DNA of 62,116 bases, from the NCBI GenBank assembly GCA_016845145.1, contig JAERTE010000095.1, positions 1 to 62,116 on the forward strand, in the 5' to 3' direction. The translations under genes were made by a program, and so were the position numbers. Under the pieces are notes generated by a model. The model did no database searches. It was not told the DNA's origin and was given only the letters and a program-made list of their open reading frames with translations. This stretch comes from Rhodospirillaceae bacterium. Its GTDB lineage: Bacteria; Pseudomonadota; Alphaproteobacteria; Rhodospirillales; Casp-alpha2. The first letter of the stretch is position 1. The number at the start of each line of letters is the position of its first letter. Shown here piece by piece: positions 55,128 to 62,116 of this stretch.

Positions 55128-55228
55128 ATCCGATACTCTGTTCCGTTCGTTGATTTTTAGCGGTATCAGAAATTCCCCTAAGGGGCTGAAAACAAATAAT
55201 AAAAATATCATCTAAGAAGCCATGGATT

Positions 55229-55243
55229 TGGCATGGTTATTGC
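55229..55243 (+). promoter_or_regulatory. Sigma-54 promoter of the idr operon
   Basis: TGGCATGGTTATTGC has GG at 55230-55231 and GC at 55242-55243 with ten bases between, and an excellent TTGC -12 box. It lies 72 bases before the first peroxidase gene. The non-coding stretch 55068-55314 around it contains no gene. Confidence 0.87.
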
Positions 55244-55314
55244 GGATACGAAAGTCACGTAAGTACATCTCAGATTACCCCTTGGACTCATCCGCTCAGG
55301 GAGGAGGTTCTTAA

Positions 55315-56445
55315 ATGAAACCCAGAGTTCTTCAAAAATGGTTCACCGGCGCTTGTGCCGGTGCGCTTGCAATGATCGCTTCTATGGTGCTGACCGGGAT
55401 CGCCGAAGCCGCAGACAACAAAGCATTCGGCCCGGTGCCGACGCTGAAAGTCGATGCCAAGAAAGCAGCCCTTGGAAAACGTTTGTTTTTCGATGTCCGT
55501 CTTTCGGGCGACGCAGCCATCAGCTGCGCCAGTTGCCACAAGCCTGATAAAGGTTTTGCTGACGGACTGCCGTTGGCGAAGGCTTATCCCGGTTCGGAAG
55601 GTTTCCGCAGCGCGCCGTCGTTGATCAATACCGCGCACCGCGCGGCTTGGTTCTGGGACGGCCGTATCGGCACCAACCTGAACGACGTGACGCGCGAAAG
55701 CCTCACGGAAGACTGGATGATGAATATGGATATGCGCCTCATGCAGGAGCGTGTTAAGCAAGATCCGGTCTATGTCAAAATGTTCAAGGAAGCCGGTTAC
55801 GGCGAGCCATCCAATGGTTCGATTCGCAAGGCCATTCCCGAATATTTGAAAACCTTGATCTCGACGGGTTCCGCCTTTGATGCGGGCAAAATGTCGGCGC
55901 GGGCACAAAGCGGTTTTGAGCTGTTTAAGGGCAAGGCCGGTTGCGCCGCGTGCCATTCAGGCCCGCGTTTCACCGATGACCAGCCTTACAACACCGGTGT
56001 TCCGGACAATCCGGAAATCTGGAAAAACCCGATGCGCCATACCACCTATGTCGCGTTCGGCCTGTTTATGGGTATCGAGAATATCTACAATCAGCGCCGT
56101 GACGTGGGTGCGCATATCCGCACACACAAGGCGGATGGCTCCGACATCGGCAAGTTCATGACTCCAGGCTTGCGCGATCTCAAGCAGACCGCGCCGTATA
56201 TGCATAACGGCATGTTCAAATCCTTGAAACAGGTTGTCGCCTTCTACAACAGAGGCGGCGGAAATGATGCCAATAAAGATGCGCGCATCAAGCCCCTGAA
56301 CCTGTCAAAAGCTGAACAGGGCGACCTCGTCGCATTCCTGGAATCCCTCTCTGGCAAGCCGCTTACTGGCGCCGCGCACGTTTGGAAAGAAAAAATTCCG
56401 ACCGACTACCCGGCGATCAAAAACTGGCGCAAAGCCAAGAACTAA
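55315..56445 (+). CDS. idrP1: Periplasmic di-haem cytochrome c peroxidase, IdrP1-type
   Basis: The protein has 376 residues with a signal peptide to about residue 33. Two haem c sites, C-A-S-C-H (71-75) and C-A-A-C-H (210-214), belong to the MauG/CcpA peroxidase fold. In the iodate reductase system two such peroxidases accompany IdrA and IdrB and are thought to remove H2O2 or take part in the reaction. The number 1 reflects gene order only. GGGAGGAGG precedes the ATG. Confidence 0.82.
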   Translation: MKPRVLQKWFTGACAGALAMIASMVLTGIAEAADNKAFGPVPTLKVDAKKAALGKRLFFDVRLSGDAAISCASCHKPDKGFADGLPLAKAYPGSEGFRSAPSLINTAHRAAWFWDGRIGTNLNDVTRESLTEDWMMNMDMRLMQERVKQDPVYVKMFKEAGYGEPSNGSIRKAIPEYLKTLISTGSAFDAGKMSARAQSGFELFKGKAGCAACHSGPRFTDDQPYNTGVPDNPEIWKNPMRHTTYVAFGLFMGIENIYNQRRDVGAHIRTHKADGSDIGKFMTPGLRDLKQTAPYMHNGMFKSLKQVVAFYNRGGGNDANKDARIKPLNLSKAEQGDLVAFLESLSGKPLTGAAHVWKEKIPTDYPAIKNWRKAKN

Positions 56446-56459
56446 GAGGAGATACGGAT

Positions 56460-57620
56460 ATGAAAACCTTGAAAAGCAAAACCCTGCTCCTCGCCATGGC
56501 GGTCTACGGTGTTTCCGTGATCGCGGCTGGAGCAGCCCTGGCGGATAAGAACCCGCCGTTGGCGCCACTGGGTGATCCGCCGATACCGGCCGACAACCCG
56601 CAAACGCCGATGAAGATCGAACTCGGCAAAATGTTGTTTTTCGATCCCCGTCTCGGCGGTGATGCCTCGACCGGTTGCGTGCAGTGCCACGAGCCGGAGC
56701 AAGGCTGGGCCTTCTCGGACGACCTGTCGCGCGGCTATCCGGCCACGGTGCACTGGCGCAACAGCCAAACCGTGATCAACTCGGCCTATTTGAGTGGGCT
56801 GTTCTGGGCGACCTCAGCGGGTTCGCTGGAGAAACAGGCGAAAAGTGCTGCCACCGGTGCCGTTGCTGGCAACGGTGAGTCCGATGTCATGGAAGCGCGT
56901 CTTGCCTTCATTCCGAAGTACCGCGACATGTTCCGCGAAGTGTTCGGCACGCCATGGCCCCGCATTAGCGACGCCTGGAATGCTATTGCTGCGTTCGAAC
57001 GGACCTTGGTGCAAAAGGATACGCCTGTAGACAAGTACCTCGCAGGTGACAAGAAGGCGCTCACCAAACAGCAAGTGCGTGGCATGAAGCTGTTCAACGG
57101 CAAAGCCAATTGCATCGAGTGCCACAATGGCGCGCTGACGACCGACGAGAAGTTCTACAACCTCGGTGTTCCGCCAGCGGGCCGTTGGGAAGAAGACGGC
57201 TTGGCGCAAATCACATACCGTTATGAGATCTACGCCAAAGGTGTCACGCAGGAATTGTACCGCAAGCTGAAGGATGATCCTGGCCTGTATTTCCGGACCA
57301 AGGAAAAATCCGACATGGGTAAATTCCGCACGCCTAGCTTGCGTTACGCAAAATACACCGCGCCGTACATGCACAACGGATCCTTCTGGGACCTGAAGGA
57401 AGTGGTTGATTTCTATAACGCCGGTGGCGGCTCGAATGAGTTCACTGACGGCAAAATCGCCAAGAACAAAACCAAGTTGATCAAGCCGCTCGGCCTGTCC
57501 GAGAAGGAAGTTGAAGACTTGGTAGCGTTCATCGAGGCGTTCAGCGGGCCGGAAATCAAGATGGCCAAGCCGAAACTTCCGCCTTATGCACCGTTGCCCG
57601 ATGTGGCCGAAGCTCAGTAA
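56460..57620 (+). CDS. idrP2: Periplasmic di-haem cytochrome c peroxidase, IdrP2-type
   Basis: The protein has 386 residues with a signal peptide to about residue 28. Haem c sites are C-V-Q-C-H (73-77) and C-I-E-C-H (218-222). It is related to, but clearly diverged from, the preceding peroxidase, so the pair is not a recent duplication. The ATG at 56460 with AGAGGAG upstream is preferred to a longer frame that begins inside the previous gene. It precedes idrB by 14 bases. Confidence 0.82.
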   Translation: MKTLKSKTLLLAMAVYGVSVIAAGAALADKNPPLAPLGDPPIPADNPQTPMKIELGKMLFFDPRLGGDASTGCVQCHEPEQGWAFSDDLSRGYPATVHWRNSQTVINSAYLSGLFWATSAGSLEKQAKSAATGAVAGNGESDVMEARLAFIPKYRDMFREVFGTPWPRISDAWNAIAAFERTLVQKDTPVDKYLAGDKKALTKQQVRGMKLFNGKANCIECHNGALTTDEKFYNLGVPPAGRWEEDGLAQITYRYEIYAKGVTQELYRKLKDDPGLYFRTKEKSDMGKFRTPSLRYAKYTAPYMHNGSFWDLKEVVDFYNAGGGSNEFTDGKIAKNKTKLIKPLGLSEKEVEDLVAFIEAFSGPEIKMAKPKLPPYAPLPDVAEAQ

Positions 57621-57634
57621 GGGAGGTATCTGAC

Positions 57635-58240
57635 ATGGATACGAAACTTCACACCCCCATCGCCGAGGCCCAAGAGGCGTCGGCCCCCACGGTCTCCGAT
57701 CCGACCGAACACAAAGGCGGCAAATGTTTGATGTCGCGCCGGAAATTCCTGTTCACCTCGGGTGTTTCCACTGCCACCGTCATGGTCGCCATGAACGCTG
57801 GCACGCCGTTCGCGAAGGAAGTGCCGGCCCAGGTCGCCACTTATCCCCGCAAGCTGATCGGTAAGCTCAGCAAGTTGAAGCAAGATGAGCCGGTGGATTT
57901 CCAATACCCGGATGAGGGGGCGTACTCCGAATCCATGCTGGTCAAGCTTGGCCAGCAGGCGGGTGGCGGCATCGGCCCGAACCGCGATGTGGTTGCCTTC
58001 AACTATACCTGCACCCACCAGGGCGGCCCCTTGGGCGGCACTTACAGGGCCGATACCAAGTCCTTGGGCGCCTGTCCGCTGCATCTCAGCACCTACGACC
58101 TGACCCGCCACGGCATTCTTATTTCCGGCCAGGCCTATCAAAGCCTGCCGCAAATTTTGCTGGAGCTGGAAGGCGACAACATTTTCGCTGTCGGTGTCTT
58201 CGGTCTGATTTACGGCCGTTACGACAACTTGCAGGGCTAA
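57635..58240 (+). CDS. idrB: Rieske [2Fe-2S] small subunit, IdrB/AioB-like
   Basis: The protein has 201 residues. A Tat signal with S-R35?R36-K-F-L-F (R35, R36) exports it and, by analogy with AioAB, carries the folded large subunit with it. The Rieske ligands are C126 and H128 in C-T-H-Q-G-G and C147 and H150 in C-P-L-H. The two additional cysteines that form a disulfide in bc1-type Rieske proteins are Gly and Leu here. It transfers electrons between the molybdoenzyme and a periplasmic cytochrome. Gene order B then A matches arsenite oxidase operons. Confidence 0.88.
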   Translation: MDTKLHTPIAEAQEASAPTVSDPTEHKGGKCLMSRRKFLFTSGVSTATVMVAMNAGTPFAKEVPAQVATYPRKLIGKLSKLKQDEPVDFQYPDEGAYSESMLVKLGQQAGGGIGPNRDVVAFNYTCTHQGGPLGGTYRADTKSLGACPLHLSTYDLTRHGILISGQAYQSLPQILLELEGDNIFAVGVFGLIYGRYDNLQG

Positions 58241-58253
58241 GGAGGAACGATAA

Positions 58254-60926
58254 ATGTCGACACCCTATTATATTCCCGAAACCAACGTTCCGCTGCCGCC
58301 CAAGAGTGCGGACGTCATTTCCACTGCCTGCGACTATTGCATTGTCGCTTGTGGCTACAAAGTTTACCGCTGGCCGGTTGCCGGTGGACATGACGGCGGG
58401 CCAATGGCTAAAGACAACGCCTTCGGCGCCGACTTCCCGGTCGAGCCGCTGGGCCCGTGGGTAGCACCCAACCAGCACAATATCGTGCTGCATAAGGGCG
58501 AGCCGCATCACGTGGTGATCATCCCCGACAAGGACACCAAGTACGTCAACACGGACGGTGACTCCTCCTTGCGCGGCGGCTGTATCGCCCAGAAGTGCTA
58601 CAACCCGCAAACCCCCACTCGTGACCGCCTGACCTCGCCGATGGTGCGGATCTATGGCACGTTGCAACCGGTACCTTGGGATTTCGCCCTCGATATCGCA
58701 GCAGCGGTGGGTAATCACGTGCTCGAAAAACACGGTGAGCTGGCTTACGGCGTGAAAACCTTCTCCTACCAGTACATGGAGAATACCTACGCCATTACCA
58801 AATACGCGCTTCGGCACGTCAATACGGCCAACTTCACCTTCCACGACACGCCGTCGGATGTGTCTTCGACGCCGGGCTTCCGCGACGCGGGCTTCGATAA
58901 CTTCGGTCCGTCCTACGAAGATTGGATGAACGCTGAATCGTTGCTCATCTGCGGTACAGATCCGTACGAGACCAAGACCATCTTGTGGACTCAGTGGATC
59001 ATGAAGGGCATCCAGAACGGCCAAAAGGTCATTATGATGGTGCCGCGCCGTACCGCCGGTGTCGCATACGCCGAAGAGAATGGCGGCATGTGGCTCGACA
59101 TCACGCCGGGTACCGATCTGTTGGTGGTCAACGCGATCGCGCGGACCATCGTCGAAAACGGTTGGGAAGACTCGGACTGGATCAAGAATTGGGTCAACGA
59201 CAAGTGGGGTTCCAACTCCGGCTTCGGCCAGGGTACGCGGAATACACCATGGCAGTGGCGTTCGACCTGGGGCAAGTTCCAGACCAAGGGTTTTGCCGAC
59301 TGGAAGAAATGGGTCATGGGCCAAGACGAGTTCAAGCCCGAAAACGCCGCCAAGGTTGCCGGGATCGACGTCAAGAAGATCCGCACGGCTGCCGAATGGT
59401 TGGCTAAGCCGAAAGGCGGCAAGCGGCCCAAGAGCTCATTCATGATCGAGAAGGGCTTCTACTGGTCCAACAACACCGGCAACACCAACGCCATTTCGTC
59501 GTTGTCGATCATCTGTGGCGCCGGTGGGCGTCCGGGTCAGGTTGTTGGCCGGGCAGGTGGTCACCAGCGTGGCGGTCAGCGTGGCGGCAAGTACCCGCGC
59601 AACAAGTCCCCCATGAAGGTGCCGGGGCGTCGGCGCCGCGCGCTGGATACGGATACCTGGCTGTTGGCGGGGCATACACGTTTTGCCCACGTCATCGGCA
59701 ATACCTGGATCCAATCCATGTGTGGTTCTCAGCAATTGGCCAAGAAGTTCCACGAACTGACACTCGCCAACCCGAATCAGGTGCATTCCTACGACAAGGA
59801 AGACATCATCGAAACGCTGAAAGCGCGTGCCGACTCAGGTGGTATGGTGGTCATCAACCAGGATATCTATCTGGTTGATCCCATCGGGGCCAAGTTCGCG
59901 GATATCGTCTTCCCCGCCGCAACCTGGGGCGAGGAGAACTTCTTGCGGGCCAACGGCGAGCGCCGTTTGCGGCTCTACAACAAGTTCTATGATCCGCCCG
60001 GTGAAGCCAAGCCGGACTGGTGGATCATTGCCAACTTGGCCAAGCGCATGGGCTTCGAAGGCTTCGATTGGAAGAACTCCAACGATGTTGCCGAAGAAAT
60101 GTCACGCTTCTCGCGCGGCAGCCGTAAGGACTTCCACATGGTCAAGGTCGCTGCCCACCGCGAAGGCAAGACCCTGCATCAGAAAATGAACGAATTTGGG
60201 ACCAATGGTATTCAGGGCCCGGTGTTCATGAAGCAAGACGGTACGCTCATGGGTTCCAAGCGGTTGCATGATACGCAGCGTAAGCTTGATCCCGAAGGGC
60301 CTCAGGCCGGCAACATGTACAACAAGAAGCTGACCCATTTCAATTCGCAGACCGGTCGGTGCAACATCCAGAAATCCCCATGGAGCCTGTTCTCCGACTA
60401 TTGGGAGTGGATGAACCCGAAAGGCGACGAATTGTGGTGCACCTCAGGGCGAACCAACGAACGTTGGCAGTCTGGCTTCGATGATCGCCGCAGGCCCTAC
60501 GTCGTTCAACGTTGGCCCGAGAACTATGTCGAGATGCATCCCGATGACGCTAAAGAGCGCGGCATCGAGAGCGGTGACCAGCTCATGGTCTATTCGGACC
60601 GCGTACCGTCCTTGAAAGAGGTCATCATCGGTGTGGAAGGTTCTGATTACTCCTTCTCCGGTCAAATGAAAGCTGGCAACGTGGAATTGACACGTGCGGC
60701 GGTGACCGGTGTGGCGCACGTGACGCGTCATATCAAGAAGGGCGTCATCTATATGGACTTCCTGCACACCGAACAGCCGGCGAACGCCCTTGAGGGCCGG
60801 ATCGTCGACTGGATCAGTGGCAACTACAACTACAAGATGGGTGTGGCTAAAGTGAAGAAGATCGGTGAATCCGCATACAAGCGGACCTTCCGGTCGATGT
60901 CCTTCGCTCCTCGCGACATCATCTGA
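58254..60926 (+). CDS. idrA: AioA-family molybdoenzyme, probable iodate reductase catalytic subunit
   Basis: The protein has 890 residues and is an arsenite-oxidase-family bis-MGD enzyme. The [3Fe-4S] motif C26-x2-C29-x3-C33 is intact. No signal peptide is present, so export relies on IdrB. Aligned by eye with A. faecalis AioA, the substrate residues His195, Arg419 and His423 correspond to H197, R433 and H437, while Glu203 corresponds to S205. Loss of that Glu and the two flanking peroxidase genes point to iodate reductase (IdrA) rather than arsenite oxidase. IdrA would reduce iodate in the periplasm with electrons from cytochromes. Reverse activity or another oxyanion cannot be excluded. Confidence 0.85.
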   Translation: MSTPYYIPETNVPLPPKSADVISTACDYCIVACGYKVYRWPVAGGHDGGPMAKDNAFGADFPVEPLGPWVAPNQHNIVLHKGEPHHVVIIPDKDTKYVNTDGDSSLRGGCIAQKCYNPQTPTRDRLTSPMVRIYGTLQPVPWDFALDIAAAVGNHVLEKHGELAYGVKTFSYQYMENTYAITKYALRHVNTANFTFHDTPSDVSSTPGFRDAGFDNFGPSYEDWMNAESLLICGTDPYETKTILWTQWIMKGIQNGQKVIMMVPRRTAGVAYAEENGGMWLDITPGTDLLVVNAIARTIVENGWEDSDWIKNWVNDKWGSNSGFGQGTRNTPWQWRSTWGKFQTKGFADWKKWVMGQDEFKPENAAKVAGIDVKKIRTAAEWLAKPKGGKRPKSSFMIEKGFYWSNNTGNTNAISSLSIICGAGGRPGQVVGRAGGHQRGGQRGGKYPRNKSPMKVPGRRRRALDTDTWLLAGHTRFAHVIGNTWIQSMCGSQQLAKKFHELTLANPNQVHSYDKEDIIETLKARADSGGMVVINQDIYLVDPIGAKFADIVFPAATWGEENFLRANGERRLRLYNKFYDPPGEAKPDWWIIANLAKRMGFEGFDWKNSNDVAEEMSRFSRGSRKDFHMVKVAAHREGKTLHQKMNEFGTNGIQGPVFMKQDGTLMGSKRLHDTQRKLDPEGPQAGNMYNKKLTHFNSQTGRCNIQKSPWSLFSDYWEWMNPKGDELWCTSGRTNERWQSGFDDRRRPYVVQRWPENYVEMHPDDAKERGIESGDQLMVYSDRVPSLKEVIIGVEGSDYSFSGQMKAGNVELTRAAVTGVAHVTRHIKKGVIYMDFLHTEQPANALEGRIVDWISGNYNYKMGVAKVKKIGESAYKRTFRSMSFAPRDII

Positions 60927-60935
60927 TACAAAACC

Positions 60936-60975
60936 AACCCCGGTTCGGGCCTAGGCTCGGACCGGGGTTTTTTTG
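60936..60975 (+). terminator. Rho-independent terminator after idrA
   Basis: AACCCCGGT pairs with ACCGGGGTT around a smaller inner hairpin and is followed by TTTTTT. It closes the idr operon and separates it from the HEAT-repeat gene. Confidence 0.88.
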
Positions 60976-60990
60976 AGCGTTTTTCTATTA

Positions 60991-61004
60991 TTGACGTACA
61001 TCAA
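60991..61004. promoter_or_regulatory. FNR/DNR-type anaerobox
   Basis: TTGACGTACATCAA matches the FNR-family consensus TTGAT-N4-ATCAA at nine of ten positions. It lies 78-91 bases upstream of the HEAT-repeat gene, just after the idrA terminator. It suggests that the HEAT gene responds to oxygen limitation or NO through a CRP/FNR-family protein, while the idr operon itself uses sigma-54. Confidence 0.65.
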
Positions 61005-61081
61005 TTCCGAGGTTCGGTTTTGTCCCTATGATCCAGGCAACACTAATTAGACGTGAAAATTCAGGGAAGTTGATCTCCAGC

Positions 61082-62116
61082 ATGACAACCCAAGACGACG
61101 TGCTCAGCACACTCACCGGCATTCTCAAAGACGGTATCGACATTCATCGCTGCGCTGCGGCGACGGCGCTTGGCCAACTGCGCACGCCCGATGCCGTCGA
61201 AGCCTTGATTGAAGCGCTCCGCGACGAGGACGAAGATGTCCGTACCGATGCGGCAGCGGCGCTCAAGCAACTGGCTGACCCGAGTACTGCCGGCCCGCTA
61301 TTGGAAAACCTCATCGGTGATCCCTGTGGCGAGGTCAAAACGGCGGCCTTGGATACACTGGTCGCTTTGCGTTCCGACGACGTGGTTCCGTGGTTGCGCC
61401 GTATGGTTCGTTCGCGCGATGAGGAAATCGTGTGGGGCGATGACGAGTATTATGAAGGCGGTTGGGACGACTGGATTGACCTGCAGGTCAAATCGATTGA
61501 AGCGTTGGGCGAGTTTGGCTGCGAAGAGGCCGTGCCCGATATTGTCGAGGCGATGCAAGACGAGATGGGCCAGGACCTGAGCGAGGTCGGGTTCCGGAAC
61601 CTGGTGAAATTGGGTGACGCGGGTGTTGCAGCTGCGGTCGGTGCTCTCAGCGCCCCCAACGAACGGTTGCGGCGGCGGGTCATTCGTTATCTCGCCGAAT
61701 CGCCGGCCAACGCCGCCCAGAATGCCTTGGCCAAGGCACTGCATGACGATTCGATGGAGGTTCGCACTTTGGCCGCCGAGGCCCTGGCATCGCGCGACGC
61801 GCAAGCGCCGGAATTGGAAGCACTATTCGACGACGAGTCCGATCAGATGCGTGCCCTGGCGGTTACACTGCTGGGCGCAGCTCAGCCCGACCGTCTTAGG
61901 GCGGCTCTGGAGGATAAGGCGCACCGGGTGCGCCGCGCCGGACTGACACTTCTGGCCGAACAGCCGGCGCTGCTGGCCGGGACCGATATGGTGCCGGTGA
62001 TTGTCAAGTATCTCGGGGGTGACGCGCCGAAAACCGCTGCAATCTCTGCTGCCGTGCTGGCGGCGATTGACCCCGAAGGCGCGGTGGATGATCTGACGGC
62101 GCAGGCCATGGACGGG
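61082..62116 (+). CDS. HEAT-repeat protein (partial, runs off the window)
   Basis: At least 345 residues are in frame and open to the window edge. Repeats of about 30 residues with the pattern A-A-x-A-L-x-x-L and V-R-x-x-A-A are visible from the start, typical of HEAT/PBS-lyase repeats. It has no signal peptide, so it is cytoplasmic. Such proteins often serve as scaffolds or maturation factors near respiratory complexes, and its place after idrA suggests a role in assembling or regulating the reductase. The function is unproven. The start codon is the ATG at 61082. Confidence 0.8.
   Translation, partial: MTTQDDVLSTLTGILKDGIDIHRCAAATALGQLRTPDAVEALIEALRDEDEDVRTDAAAALKQLADPSTAGPLLENLIGDPCGEVKTAALDTLVALRSDDVVPWLRRMVRSRDEEIVWGDDEYYEGGWDDWIDLQVKSIEALGEFGCEEAVPDIVEAMQDEMGQDLSEVGFRNLVKLGDAGVAAAVGALSAPNERLRRRVIRYLAESPANAAQNALAKALHDDSMEVRTLAAEALASRDAQAPELEALFDDESDQMRALAVTLLGAAQPDRLRAALEDKAHRVRRAGLTLLAEQPALLAGTDMVPVIVKYLGGDAPKTAAISAAVLAAIDPEGAVDDLTAQAMDG

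Noticed and set aside
58254..60926. Calling the molybdoenzyme an arsenite oxidase
   Set aside because: No arsenic resistance or aio regulatory genes are present, two peroxidase genes are in the operon, and a key arsenite-site Glu appears replaced.

Overview
The window looks like a GC-rich alphaproteobacterial chromosome segment, probably from a Rhodospirillales-like, facultatively anaerobic lithoheterotroph. This rests on the hup/hyp gene order, the TRAP transporter, the style of the metabolic genes and a palindromic repeat at the left edge. No rRNA or tRNA gene is visible, so the assignment is inference. Nearly all of the sequence is coding, packed into tightly coupled operons.

Layout. (1) Positions 1-1822 are an AT-richer edge with a hairpin repeat and one orphan membrane protein. 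(2) Positions 1969-8119 (minus strand) form a four-gene operon: a large molybdopterin oxidoreductase, a fused ferredoxin/membrane-anchor protein, a phenylacetate-CoA-ligase-like enzyme and a hotdog thioesterase. It most resembles phenylacetyl-CoA:acceptor oxidoreductase (PadBCD). (3) Positions 8351-32652 hold a nearly complete O2-tolerant uptake [NiFe]-hydrogenase system: hupSLC, a diguanylate cyclase inserted between them and the rest, hupDFGHIJK, hypABCDE, hypX, the regulator pair HupR(HoxA)/HupT(HoxJ), the H2-sensing hydrogenase HupUV, hypF and a nickel permease. (4) Positions 32649-45482 are a catabolic locus for an unidentified hydroxy or sugar acid: a GntR regulator with a minus-strand enzyme operon, and a divergent TRAP transporter, dehydratase and RraA-family operon. 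(5) Positions 45617-62116 are a respiratory island: a small membrane protein, sensor kinase and sigma-54 response regulator; then a divergent CydA-like protein with two tiny membrane proteins and two multihaem cytochromes c; then two di-haem peroxidases, a Rieske protein and an AioA-like molybdoenzyme, in the composition of the iodate reductase IdrABP1P2; then a HEAT-repeat protein running off the end.

How it fits together. Four excellent sigma-54 promoters (GG-N10-GC) precede hupS, hupD, the CydA-like/cytochrome operon and the idr operon. Each system has its own adjacent sigma-54 activator carrying an intact GAFTGA loop. The simplest reading is that H2 or organic electron donors reduce the quinone pool and that the CydA-like/pentahaem module carries electrons to the periplasm for iodate reduction, under a dedicated two-component system. 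The pairing of the CydA-like module with Idr, and their shared promoter type, is the most promising candidate for an undescribed system here. The electron route itself is inference.
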